Of a DNA stretch of 64,000 bases, positions 43,174-51,626 are shown one piece after another. The notes under the pieces are model-generated. The model saw only the letters and a program-made list of their open reading frames with translations, did no database searches and was not told the DNA's origin. How positions within the stretch are numbered: position 1 is the stretch's first letter; each line of letters begins with the position of its first letter. The stretch covers positions 7,608,001 through 7,672,000 of the forward strand of contig NZ_CP064689.1 of the NCBI RefSeq assembly GCF_023100945.1. The letters are read 5' to 3'. Source of the stretch: Bradyrhizobium sp. 200 (GTDB taxonomy: Bacteria; Pseudomonadota; Alphaproteobacteria; Rhizobiales; Xanthobacteraceae). The position numbers and the translations under genes were made by a program.

Positions 43174-43895
43174 CGCTCCACGTCGCTCCCGCCTCGACCA
43201 CCGCCTCCCCGGCCGTCGTGGTAGCGAATCTGCGCCGCGCCTATGGCAGCCGGGTCGTCATCGAGAACCTCAATCTGCGCATTGAGCGCGGCGAGTTCGT
43301 CGTGCTGCTTGGCGAGAGCGGATGCGGCAAGACCACGCTGCTCCGGGCCCTCGCCGGGCTTGATCCGATCGACGGCGGACGCATCGTGGCGCCGCGCCGT
43401 CCTGCCGTCGTTTTCCAGGAACATCGCCTGCTGCCGTGGGAAAGCCTTTGGCGCAACGTATCGCTGGGCCTTCAGGCTTCGGACGCGCGTCAGCGCGCCT
43501 CAGCGGCGCTGTCCGAGGTGGGGCTCGCCGAACGTCTCGACGACTGGCCGCGCAACCTCTCGGGCGGACAGGCGCAGCGCGTGGCCCTGGCGCGCGCACT
43601 GGTTCAAGAGCCCGAGCTCCTTCTGCTCGACGAACCCTTTGCCGCGCTGGACGCGCTGACCCGCATCCGCATGCACGCGCTGGTCCGTGAACTGGTGGCG
43701 GTCCACCGGCCCGGTGTCCTGCTGGTCACGCACGATGTCGACGAGGCCATCGCGCTGGCCGACCGCATCCTGGTGATGCGCGAAGGCCGCATTGCCTTCG
43801 AGCACCGCACCAAAGGCGACGGCACGACTCCGATAGGGCGTGCGGAGTTGCTCGCAGAACTTGGCGTCGTTGCGTCTCCTCCCATCACTGCCTGA
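43170..43895 (+). CDS. Sulfonate/taurine-type ABC transporter ATP-binding protein (SsuB-like)
   Basis: 241 residues. Walker A GESGCGKTT, Q-loop VFQEHRLLPWESLWRNV, signature LSGGQAQRVALARAL, Walker [14 protein letters not shown]-loop VTHDVDEAI. These are typical of the SsuB/TauB/NrtD family. It is coupled by ATGA overlap to the permease. It energises import for the Tat-exported binding protein encoded 22 bases downstream. Confidence 0.94.
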   Translation: MTLHVAPASTTASPAVVVANLRRAYGSRVVIENLNLRIERGEFVVLLGESGCGKTTLLRALAGLDPIDGGRIVAPRRPAVVFQEHRLLPWESLWRNVSLGLQASDARQRASAALSEVGLAERLDDWPRNLSGGQAQRVALARALVQEPELLLLDEPFAALDALTRIRMHALVRELVAVHRPGVLLVTHDVDEAIALADRILVMREGRIAFEHRTKGDGTTPIGRAELLAELGVVASPPITA

Positions 43896-43917
43896 GCTTC
43901 TTTGTAAGGACCGAGCC

Positions 43918-44916
43918 ATGACTGACTTTTCGCAACCAACCCGCCGCCGCTTCCTTGGCACCGCCGCAGCCAGCGTTGGCGCCCTCACAGGCATTGGAGT
44001 CTCTGAAAACGCCCTGTCGGCGACCGGCCGCACCACGGACAAGGTGTGCTTGACCTGGGGCCTGAGCGGTCTCAACCTGATCGCCAAGGAGCGCGGCGAA
44101 TTCGAAAAGCTGTTGGCAAAGGACGGCATCAAGGTCGAATGGCTTGGTCCGTTCCCAAACCACGCTCCGACGCTGCAGGCCGTGACCGGCGGCAGCGCCG
44201 ATTTCAGTTTCGGCGGCAGCACCACGCCGGCGTTGGCCGCCATCATCGCGGGATCACCGCTGGTATTCACGCAGTTCGTGGTCTACGAGCCGCGCACCAC
44301 CGCGATCATCGCCAAGGACGATTCCGGCATCGACAAGGTCGAGGACCTCGTCGGCAAGTCGGTCGCGGTGAACCGCTCGGGGCTGGGCGAATTCATCCTG
44401 GTGGCCGCGCTCGAAAAGTACAAGGTGGACCGCTCGCAGGTGAAATTCGTCTATCTCAACCCGCCCGATGCCGCCCCCGCGCTGGCCTCCGGAAAGGTCG
44501 ATGCCTGGGCGATGTGGAGCCCCGGAGTCGATATCGCCAAGCTCGAATACAAGGCGCACGACATCTTCCTCGAGGGCCGCGATCTCGATTTCCAGATCGA
44601 CTACACCTCCTACCTCACCACCCGAAAATTCGCGGCCGACAATCCCGCCCTGGTCCGTGCCGTCAACGACGCCTTCCGCGCCGAAGGAAAGTGGATCTCC
44701 GAGAACAGCAAGGGCGCCGAATACATCGCGCAAAAGGCCGGCAAGTACAGCGACCAGGTCCGCGATCAGTTCATCGCCCTCAACCGTCAATACCGCTATT
44801 TCGCGGCCAATGACTGGCAGTTCGTCGGCAATCTGCAGAAAGCCACCGACTGGCTGGTCGCGCGCAAGGTTCTGCCGGAGCCGGTCAAGGTGACCGACCA
44901 TCTGGCGGAAGTTTGA
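43918..44916 (+). CDS. Sulfonate-type ABC transporter substrate-binding protein (SsuA-like) with Tat signal
   Basis: 332 residues. The N-terminus TRRRFLGTAAASVGALTG is a twin-arginine signal. The mature part resembles SsuA/NMT1: VCLTWGLSGLNLIAKERGEFEKLL, GSADFSFGGSTTPALAAIIAGSPLV, DLVGKSVAVNRSGLGEFILVAALEK, and DAWAMWSPGVDIAKLEYKA. It presents an organosulfonate-like ligand to the permease/ATPase pair upstream. The following genes (DszC-like monooxygenase, flavin reductase, serine acetyltransferase) suggest the ligand is a sulfur source. Confidence 0.92.
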   Translation: MTDFSQPTRRRFLGTAAASVGALTGIGVSENALSATGRTTDKVCLTWGLSGLNLIAKERGEFEKLLAKDGIKVEWLGPFPNHAPTLQAVTGGSADFSFGGSTTPALAAIIAGSPLVFTQFVVYEPRTTAIIAKDDSGIDKVEDLVGKSVAVNRSGLGEFILVAALEKYKVDRSQVKFVYLNPPDAAPALASGKVDAWAMWSPGVDIAKLEYKAHDIFLEGRDLDFQIDYTSYLTTRKFAADNPALVRAVNDAFRAEGKWISENSKGAEYIAQKAGKYSDQVRDQFIALNRQYRYFAANDWQFVGNLQKATDWLVARKVLPEPVKVTDHLAEV

Positions 44917-44953
44917 GAAGCCAGTTTCATCCACTCGATCCGGATCCAAACAA

Positions 44954-46183
44954 ATGAACAAGCCTGTACCTGCCACTTCCCTGGAACACTCGCATCGCCT
45001 CGATCTCCGTTCGCCGGATCTCGACGCGCTTCTCGACCGGATCACTGAGGGCGCCAGCGACCGGGAGCGTGAGCGCACCCTTCCGTTTCCGGAGATTGAT
45101 CTCATCCGGAAAGCCCGCCTAGGCGCGCTCAGATTGCCTGCAGCCGTCGGCGGCGCCGGCAGCTCCATTCGGGAGTTGTTCGAGATCGTCACCCGCCTCG
45201 GCGAGGCCGACGCCAACGTGGCGCATATCCTGCGTAACCATTTCAGCGTGGTCGAGCGGCTGATCCGGCGGCCACAGACCGATCAGCACCGGGAATGGCA
45301 GAAAGCGGTCGCCGACGGCGCCATCATCGGGTTGGCGGCAACCGAACTGGAAACGCCAAAGGTCGGCGACGTCAAGCCGAACACGACACTGTCGTCGGAC
45401 GGTGACAACTATTTGCTTGATGGCACCAAGTATTACAGCACCGGCACGCTTTATTCGGACTATGTCCTGGTCCGCACCGCCGATACCTCCGGCGCCAACG
45501 CCGCCGCCCTGATCCCGGTGAACCGCGAAGGCGTCGAATTGATCGACGATTGGGATGGCCTCGGACAACGGCTCACCGCGACGGGAACAACTCATTTCCG
45601 CAATGTCCGGGTCAAGCGGCAGGAGGTCGTGTTCGACGCACCTGATGCCGGCTACGGCATCCCATATGCCAACACCTTTGCACAGCTCTTCCTGACCGCG
45701 ATCAATGCCGGCATCGCCCGCGCCACGCTGCGCGATGCCACGGCGCTGGTCCAATCGCGCAAGCGGACATTCTATTTCGCTCCGGCCGAAGTGCCCATCT
45801 TCGATCCGCTTCTGCAACAGACCGTCGGCCAGATCGCCAGCGGTGCGTTCGCCGCGGAAACAGTCGTACTGGCGGCGGCTGAAGCACTCGACATCGCGAC
45901 CGATGCGTTCGAAGCCGGCGCGGCTAATGCCGGCGAGGCTGCGCATCGGGCAGCGCTGTTGTCGGCCAAAGCCAAGATCGTCGCCGACGAATTCGCCATC
46001 CGCGGCGGCAGCCTGCTGTTCGACGTCGGCGGCGCCTCCGCCACCAAGAAGGTCACCAATTTCGATCGCCACTGGCGCAACGCGCGGACGCTCTCCTCGC
46101 ACAACCCGACCACCTACAAGGCGCGCTCGATCGGGCAGTACGAGATCAGCGGCACGCCGCTGCCCGCCAAGGGTTTCTTCTAG
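44954..46183 (+). CDS. Acyl-CoA dehydrogenase-fold flavin monooxygenase (DszC/SfnC-like)
   Basis: 409 residues. Acyl-CoA dehydrogenase-like domains: N-terminal helices (RERERTLPFPEIDLIRKARLGALRLPAAVGGAG), middle beta domain (GLAATELETPKVGDVKPNTTLSSDGDNYLLDGTKYYSTGTLYSDYVLVRT in its blocks), and C-terminal helices. The catalytic Glu of true dehydrogenases is not apparent; SDNYL-type YYSTG and DDWDGLGQRLTATGTT match DszC/SfnB-type monooxygenases that oxidise sulfur with reduced flavin. The adjacent FMN reductase at 46225 can supply FMNH2. Probably an S-oxygenating step in organosulfur use. Confidence 0.87.
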   Translation: MNKPVPATSLEHSHRLDLRSPDLDALLDRITEGASDRERERTLPFPEIDLIRKARLGALRLPAAVGGAGSSIRELFEIVTRLGEADANVAHILRNHFSVVERLIRRPQTDQHREWQKAVADGAIIGLAATELETPKVGDVKPNTTLSSDGDNYLLDGTKYYSTGTLYSDYVLVRTADTSGANAAALIPVNREGVELIDDWDGLGQRLTATGTTHFRNVRVKRQEVVFDAPDAGYGIPYANTFAQLFLTAINAGIARATLRDATALVQSRKRTFYFAPAEVPIFDPLLQQTVGQIASGAFAAETVVLAAAEALDIATDAFEAGAANAGEAAHRAALLSAKAKIVADEFAIRGGSLLFDVGGASATKKVTNFDRHWRNARTLSSHNPTTYKARSIGQYEISGTPLPAKGFF

Positions 46184-46224
46184 CCAAAGCACAGCCGGCG
46201 AGCCGCCGGCGAAGGAGACGACCC

Positions 46225-46797
46225 ATGGGCCATGCGGAGATTCACCTCGTCGACGCGAACGACGAAATCGAACACCAGTTCCGCTCGGTCATGCGACGTC
46301 TCGCCGGCGGGGTTGTCGTCATCACCGCCGGGCGCGGCGACGACATTACCGGCATGACGGTCACCTCGTTGACGTCGCTGAGCGCCACCCCGCCGCGGCT
46401 GCTGGTCAGCATCAACCGTCAAGCCTCGTCCTTCCCTCTGATCGAACGTTACCGGACATTCGGCGTCAATATTCTCGGCTCGGACCAACAAGCGCTCGCC
46501 GACCGCTTCAGCAACGGCCGACTGAAAGGCAGGCAGCGCTTCGAAGGCGCGGCCTGGACCGCCGGCGCATCCGGCGTACCGATGCTTACCAATGCCCTGG
46601 CAACGGTGGAGTGTCAGGCCGAGGAGATCATGGAGCGGCATTCGCACGCCATCATCGTCGGCCGCCTGCTTGGTATGGAACTGTCGCACGGCCTGTCTGG
46701 CCTCGTTTACTGGAACGGCCAATATGTCGAGATCAGCCACGACACCGATCTGGATCTGCTCGCCGCGGTGAGCATCCCCCTGGCCCATGTGCGCTGA
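46225..46797 (+). CDS. NAD(P)H:FMN reductase, flavin reductase-like domain
   Basis: 190 residues of the DIM6/NtaB family. Motifs: FRSVMRRLAGGVVVITA, GMTVTSLTSLSATPPRLLVSINRQASS, FGVNILGSDQQALADRFS, and GLVYWNGQY at the end. It releases diffusible FMNH2. AAGGAG lies about 10 bases before the ATG. It is the only flavin reductase seen in the window, so it may serve the DszC-like enzyme just upstream and the four LLM monooxygenases at 33999, 39524, 40869 and 54306. Confidence 0.94.
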   Translation: MGHAEIHLVDANDEIEHQFRSVMRRLAGGVVVITAGRGDDITGMTVTSLTSLSATPPRLLVSINRQASSFPLIERYRTFGVNILGSDQQALADRFSNGRLKGRQRFEGAAWTAGASGVPMLTNALATVECQAEEIMERHSHAIIVGRLLGMELSHGLSGLVYWNGQYVEISHDTDLDLLAAVSIPLAHVR

Positions 46798-46815
46798 GGC
46801 AATCGAGGTGAAACG

Positions 46816-47769
46816 ATGAAGCGCGAGGTTCCGCCGCAATCAGAACGCCTATCGCCCGGCGCCGCGAGCGCCTCACCTGCCCGCTGGCATCTCGACCGCA
46901 TCGTCGCCGAACTGCGCGTCTCGCGGGAGGAGACCCACAGCATCCGCCGCGATGGCGAGCCGCGCCGCGCACCTTCGCGGGACGCCCTCGAAACCATCCT
47001 CAACGGCCTGACGGAAGCGCTGTTTCCCCGGCATTATGGCCAGTCCGACCTCGACGGCGAGAATATCGACTATTTCGTCGGCAATACCCTCAGCATCGTG
47101 CTGGATTCCCTGTGCGACCAAATCCATCGCGGCGCGGTATTCGTCGGCGACGAGTTGCTGCCAGGGTTCCGTCGCGAGGATGCGGTCGAGCTGACTCGCA
47201 GCTTCGCCTCGCAACTGCCCAGCGTGCGCGGACTGCTGATCACCGATCTGCGGGCGGCCTTCGTCGGCGACCCGGCGGCGCGCAATTTTCCGGAGATTTT
47301 GATCGGTTATCCCGGCATGACCGCGATCATCCATCACCGCCTCGCGCATCTTCTGCACCGGCAGAACGCGCGGCTGGTCGCCCGGTTGATGGCGGAAATC
47401 GCCCATGCCAGGACCGGGATCGACATCCATCCCGGCGCCACGATCGGATCGGGCTTCTTCATCGATCACGGCACCGGCGTCGTCATCGGCGAGACTACCA
47501 TCATCGGCGACAATGTACGGATCTATCAGGCGGTCACGCTCGGCGCGCGGCATTTCCCGACCGACGACGAGGGCAACGTGATCAAGGGTGACGCCCGCCA
47601 CCCCATCGTCGAGGACGACGTCGTCATCTACGCCGGCGCCACAATTCTCGGCCGGATCACGATCGGTCAGGGGTCGACGATCGGCGGCAATGTCTGGCTT
47701 ACGAAGGATGTGCCTGCGAATAGCGTGGTGACGCAGGCGACGGCGCGGAATATCCCCGCCGCGCCGTGA
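46816..47769 (+). CDS. Serine O-acetyltransferase (EpsC/SrpH-like)
   Basis: 317 residues, longer than E. coli CysE and like the SrpH/EpsC branch. An N-terminal helical domain (residues 1-175) precedes a left-handed beta-helix with hexapeptide repeats: IDIHPGATIGSGFFIDHGTGVVIGETTIIGDNVRIYQAVTLGA in blocks, and AGATILGRITIGQGSTIGGNVWLTKDVP. The catalytic His-Asp pair sits in IDHGTG and the upstream helical segment. It makes O-acetylserine, the sulfide acceptor for cysteine synthesis. Its place at the end of a sulfur-acquisition operon, after the flavin reductase (18-base gap, GAGGTG site), links sulfur release to cysteine assembly. Confidence 0.93.
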   Translation: MKREVPPQSERLSPGAASASPARWHLDRIVAELRVSREETHSIRRDGEPRRAPSRDALETILNGLTEALFPRHYGQSDLDGENIDYFVGNTLSIVLDSLCDQIHRGAVFVGDELLPGFRREDAVELTRSFASQLPSVRGLLITDLRAAFVGDPAARNFPEILIGYPGMTAIIHHRLAHLLHRQNARLVARLMAEIAHARTGIDIHPGATIGSGFFIDHGTGVVIGETTIIGDNVRIYQAVTLGARHFPTDDEGNVIKGDARHPIVEDDVVIYAGATILGRITIGQGSTIGGNVWLTKDVPANSVVTQATARNIPAAP

Positions 47770-47784
47770 TCGACTTTTCCTGCA

Positions 47785-48654
47785 TCATGCCGGCGCCTTC
47801 CATCGCATGAAGCGCCTTTCCAGCGCCTCGAGGACGGCATTGAAGGCGAGGCCGATGACGGTAATGCCCAGGATGCCGAAGTACATCTGAGGGATCAGGA
47901 AGCTGTACTGGCTGTTGATGATGAGATAGCCGAGACCGGCCTTGGCGCCGACCATTTCAGAAGCGACCAGTACCAGCATGGCAGAGGCGCTGGCCAGGCG
48001 AATACCGACAAAGATGGTCGGGAGCGAAGCCGGCAGGATCACTTTTCGGAACAGTTGCTGCGGGCTTGCGCCCATGGTCCGTGCCGACTTGATCAGCAGC
48101 GGATCGACCTGCTTGACCGCCGCAATGGTGTTGAGCAACAGCGGCCAGGCGCAGCTATAGACCACCATCGTGATCTTTGACAGTTCGCCAATCCCGAGCA
48201 GCAGGATGAACACCGGCAGCAGCGCGAGCGGTGCGGTGTTGCGGCAAAGCTCGATGAACTGGTTCAGGAGATTACCGAGCCGGGCATACCAGCCGATTGC
48301 GAGGCCAAGCGGAACGATCAGCACGACCGCTATCAGAAATCCGCTCAAGGCGCGCAGCAGGCTGGCGGAGACGTCTTCGTAGAGCTCGCCGGATTGCGCA
48401 AGCTGCCAACCGGCCGCGATCACCTCCGAAAACGGCGGCAGGAACACTTGATCGATCAGACCCAGCCTCGGAGCCGCCTCCCATACCGACAACAGCGCCA
48501 CCAGCAACAGCGACCGTTGCCCGAAGACACTTAGCCAGCGGAGTTGTTGGCGAATGATGCCTAAAACCGGCGACGGTTGCGGTTCCGCGCGGACCGGCGA
48601 GGCCCGCCGCCCCTGCGCAAGTTCAAGAAGCGTCAGCATCTCAAGGCTAGACAT
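47785..48654 (-). CDS. Sulfonate/nitrate-type ABC transporter permease
   Basis: 289 residues from the ATG at 48652-48654. Six or so helices; motifs FLPPFSEVIAAGWQLAQSGELYEDVSASLLRALSGFLIA, and the EAA loop DPLLIKSARTMGASPQQLFRKVILPASLPTIFVGIRLASASAML. C-terminal IGLAFNAVLEALERRFMRW is typical of the SsuC/TauC family. It overlaps the ATPase stop by 8 bases. It is convergent with the serine acetyltransferase gene. Confidence 0.92.
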   Translation of the reverse strand: MSSLEMLTLLELAQGRRASPVRAEPQPSPVLGIIRQQLRWLSVFGQRSLLLVALLSVWEAAPRLGLIDQVFLPPFSEVIAAGWQLAQSGELYEDVSASLLRALSGFLIAVVLIVPLGLAIGWYARLGNLLNQFIELCRNTAPLALLPVFILLLGIGELSKITMVVYSCAWPLLLNTIAAVKQVDPLLIKSARTMGASPQQLFRKVILPASLPTIFVGIRLASASAMLVLVASEMVGAKAGLGYLIINSQYSFLIPQMYFGILGITVIGLAFNAVLEALERRFMRWKAPA

Positions 48655-49507
48655 GGGCAACTTCCTCCAACGCGCGACTGGCGCGGGCGGCGCCGGCACC
48701 GCCGGCCAGTTGCTGGGCTTTCAACACTTCATCGCGCAGCAAGGACCAGACCTCATGCCGCACGGGACCGAATTCAGGCAGCGACCGGACATCTTCGCTT
48801 TCGTTGCGAAGCGCTTCTGGAATCTCGACGACATGCTTGATGCGTCCAGGGCGCGAGGTCATCACGGCGACCCGCTGGCCGAGCACCACCGCTTCGTCGA
48901 TCCCGTGCGTGATGAAGATGATGGTCTTGCCCGTGGCGCGCCAGATGCGCAGCAATTCGCCCTGCAGCGTCTCCCGCGTCTGCGCATCGAGTGCGGCGAA
49001 CGGCTCATCCATCAACAGCACCTCCGGATCGTAGGCCAGGCTGCGGGCGATCGCGACGCGCTGTTTCATGCCGCCGGAGAGCTCGTGCGGGTAGCGGTCG
49101 GCGAAGGCCGTGAGGCCAACAAGATCGAGATAGTGCCGCGCGATCTCGCGACGCTGCTTGGCCTTCAGCCCCGCGATATCGAGCCCGAACTCGACGTTCT
49201 GCGCGGCCGTACGCCAGGGGAACAGCGCGTATTGCTGAAACACGATGCCACGGTCCCGCGCCGGCCCTTCGATCGGCCGTCCATCGAGCAGGATGCGGCC
49301 GCTCGTCGGCGCCGTCAGGCCGCCGAGCAGATCGAGCAGCGTCGATTTCCCGCAGCCGCTCGGGCCGACAAGGGCCAGGAACTCGCCGGGCCGCACGTCG
49401 AGCGTGATATCCTCCAGCGCGGTGAAGCGGTCCGACGGCCCGCCTCCCTCGCGGCGAACGACAAACTCCTTGCGGACCTGCTGGAAGCCGATCTTGACCG
49501 ACGTCAT
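48647..49507 (-). CDS. Sulfonate/nitrate-type ABC transporter ATP-binding protein
   Basis: 286 residues. Walker A GPSGCGKST, Q-loop FQQYALFPWRTAAQNV, signature LSGGMKQRVAIARSL, Walker B VLLMDEPFAALD, H-loop ITHGIDEAV (Gly in place of the usual Asp). A C-terminal extension beyond residue 250 (RNESEDVRSLPEFGPVRHEVW) is common in TauB/SsuB proteins. Its ATG overlaps the substrate-binding-protein stop as ATGA (49504-49507). Confidence 0.94.
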   Translation of the reverse strand: MTSVKIGFQQVRKEFVVRREGGGPSDRFTALEDITLDVRPGEFLALVGPSGCGKSTLLDLLGGLTAPTSGRILLDGRPIEGPARDRGIVFQQYALFPWRTAAQNVEFGLDIAGLKAKQRREIARHYLDLVGLTAFADRYPHELSGGMKQRVAIARSLAYDPEVLLMDEPFAALDAQTRETLQGELLRIWRATGKTIIFITHGIDEAVVLGQRVAVMTSRPGRIKHVVEIPEALRNESEDVRSLPEFGPVRHEVWSLLRDEVLKAQQLAGGAGAARASRALEEVAHV

Positions 49508-50571
49508 CGTGCTTCCGCCGTCTTGCCCGGACGATAGAAATTGAACTCATTGGTGTAGACGTCGCGGACCTTGATCTGGCCCGGCTTGAACAGGCCGTCC
49601 TTCTCCAGCCAGTCGATCCATACCTGGATCTCGCCGTCGCTGATCACGCCGCCCTTGGCCGCAACGCCGGTGCTCTTCCAGTATTTGATCGACGACCCAT
49701 CCTCGTTGCGTTTGCGCTCGGCGATGATCTTGTCGAACCTGGCCCGCACTTCTTCCGGCGGGGTCGTCTGGGCCCACTGGATCGCGCGCGAAATGCCCTC
49801 AACCAGCTGGCGGGAGGCGTTCGGATTGTCCTTGATGAACTTGTCGCGCAGCACGTAGGCACCGCCGGTGAACTGGCCGAACAGGTCGGTGTCGTTGAAC
49901 AGCGAGCGAATGCCGCCGCGATCAAGCGCCTTGTCGCGCAGCACGCCGCTGAGCGCGCTCACCTCGATCTGGCCCTGACGCAGCGCCTGCTCGCCCGAGA
50001 CCGGCGGGATCGCCACCAGCGTTACCTGCTTGGCTTCAGCAGCGCTGAGACCGTTTCGCGCCAGGTATTCGCGCAACACGAATTCCAGATGCGCGCCCAG
50101 CGTATTAACGGCGACCTTCTTGCCGATCAGGTCCCGCGCGGTCTTGATCGGGCTGTCGTCCCTAACATAGTAGCCGTAGTAGGTGTTGGCGTCGGACCCG
50201 TAGTAGCCAACCACCGCCTTGATCGGCGCCTTGGCCGCGATCAGCTTGAGGATTGCGCCGTAGAAGGCGCCGCCGACGTCGATATCGCCCGTGACCACGG
50301 TCTGGATATCCTGCGGCCCGCTGATGGTGTTGCCGACCCATTTGAGCTTGAGCGGCGCCAGATAGCCGAGGTCCTCGGCAAGCTCGGTGAACGTTACCTG
50401 CCCGGCCCAGCCCTGGTAGCGGATCTCGGTCTTTTCCAGCGGCTCGGCCATCGCCTGACCGATCAGGCAGACGGCTACAACGAACGACCACAACAGTCGC
50501 CATGCCGTGCCGGTTCCTTCTCCGGTGAAAACCGCTGCTATTGGACGCATCGATCGCAAAAAATTTGTCAT
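49504..50571 (-). CDS. Sulfonate/nitrate-type ABC transporter substrate-binding protein
   Basis: 355 residues. A long N-terminal segment ends in a Sec signal (LLWSFVVAVCLIGQAMA). The mature domain is NMT1/SsuA-like: EIRYQGWAGQVTFTELAEDLGYLAPLKLKWVGNTISGPQDIQTVVTGDIDVGGAFYGAILKLIAAKAPIKAVVG in blocks, and DLIGKKVAVNTLGAHLEFVLREYL. It probably captures an alkyl sulfate ester or sulfonate, since an AtsK-like dioxygenase gene lies 29 bases upstream on the same strand. Confidence 0.92.
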   Translation of the reverse strand: MTNFLRSMRPIAAVFTGEGTGTAWRLLWSFVVAVCLIGQAMAEPLEKTEIRYQGWAGQVTFTELAEDLGYLAPLKLKWVGNTISGPQDIQTVVTGDIDVGGAFYGAILKLIAAKAPIKAVVGYYGSDANTYYGYYVRDDSPIKTARDLIGKKVAVNTLGAHLEFVLREYLARNGLSAAEAKQVTLVAIPPVSGEQALRQGQIEVSALSGVLRDKALDRGGIRSLFNDTDLFGQFTGGAYVLRDKFIKDNPNASRQLVEGISRAIQWAQTTPPEEVRARFDKIIAERKRNEDGSSIKYWKSTGVAAKGGVISDGEIQVWIDWLEKDGLFKPGQIKVRDVYTNEFNFYRPGKTAEAR

Positions 50572-50600
50572 GTTGCTGAATTCCTGATGAGAGCGACGCT

Positions 50601-51536
50601 CTAGGCGGCCTTCGCAGCCGGCTGCTTGCTGGACTTGATGCGCGTGACGCTTTTGCGGCCGTCCACGCTGACCGGAACGTCGCCATCGATGGTGGCGCGG
50701 CGTACAACGCGGTGCTGGTCGCCGTAATCGTTGACCGCGTAATGTTGCGTGGCGCGGTTGTCCCAGATCGCGACGTCGCCGGTCTGCCAGTTCCAGCGCA
50801 CGGTGTTTTCAGGCGCGGTGATGTGTGACTGGAACAAGTCGAACAGCCTTTGGCCGTCATATTTCGGCAGGCCGACGAAGCGCTGCACGAAATTGCCAAG
50901 CACCAGCGTCCGCTCGCCGGTTTCGGGATGGACGCGGACGACGGGATGCTCGGTCTCATAGATCGTGCCGGTGAAGACCTCGTCGAAATGCTTTCGATCG
51001 GCCTCAGAGGCACGTGACTTCACCGCATAGTCGTAGGCATTGCTGTGGACGGCCCACAGCTCGTCGGCGAGCCGCTGCAAGGACGGCGGTAGATCGAGAT
51101 AGGCCGCAGCCGTATTCGACCAGACGGTGTCGCCGCCGAATGGCGGGATCACGACGCCACGCAGCACCGATATCTTTGGATAGGCGTCCACAAAGGTAAC
51201 GTCGGTATGCCACTGGTCGGCACGTCCGCCACCCCTGCCCGAGTCGAGTTCCAGGATCGACGACGTGCCCTTGATCGCGCCGACGGTCGGATGCGGCACC
51301 AGCTTGCCCAGCCGGATAGCGAAACGTTCCTGCTCCGAATCATCGAGATGGTTCTGGTCGCGAAAGAAGATGACCTTGTGCTCGAGCAGCACCTGGTTGA
51401 TCGCGCCGATCGTTTCATCGGACAGATCGCCCGACAGCTTGACGTTCTTGATCTCCGCGCCGAGCCTTGCCGCCCGTTTGACGATATCCGCGCGCGGGAT
51501 GACGTTATCAATGGTGGTCGCCTGGGTCATGGTCAT
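50601..51536 (-). CDS. Fe(II)/2-oxoglutarate-dependent dioxygenase, TauD family, AtsK-like alkylsulfatase
   Basis: 311 residues. The metal triad is His110-x-Asp112 in QWHTDVTF and His265 in ATQHYAVNDY; the 2-oxoglutarate-binding Arg lies in DQHRVVRRATIDGD. The block RGGGRADQWHTDVTF with GGDTVWSNTAAAYLDLPPSLQRLADELWAVHSNAYDYA is closer, from memory, to AtsK (alkyl sulfate cleavage) than to TauD (taurine). It should hydroxylate the carbon next to the sulfate ester, releasing sulfate and an aldehyde. It is the first gene before an ABC transporter operon, and so is likely co-transcribed with it. Confidence 0.88.
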   Translation of the reverse strand: MTMTQATTIDNVIPRADIVKRAARLGAEIKNVKLSGDLSDETIGAINQVLLEHKVIFFRDQNHLDDSEQERFAIRLGKLVPHPTVGAIKGTSSILELDSGRGGGRADQWHTDVTFVDAYPKISVLRGVVIPPFGGDTVWSNTAAAYLDLPPSLQRLADELWAVHSNAYDYAVKSRASEADRKHFDEVFTGTIYETEHPVVRVHPETGERTLVLGNFVQRFVGLPKYDGQRLFDLFQSHITAPENTVRWNWQTGDVAIWDNRATQHYAVNDYGDQHRVVRRATIDGDVPVSVDGRKSVTRIKSSKQPAAKAA

Positions 51537-51626
51537 GCTTCTCCGCCGCGATCGTTAGGAATGATGCTCCGCCGGGTACCGGTCGCGGGAACGGGCGCGG
51601 AGCTGAAACCGTGGACGAAAGGCCGT

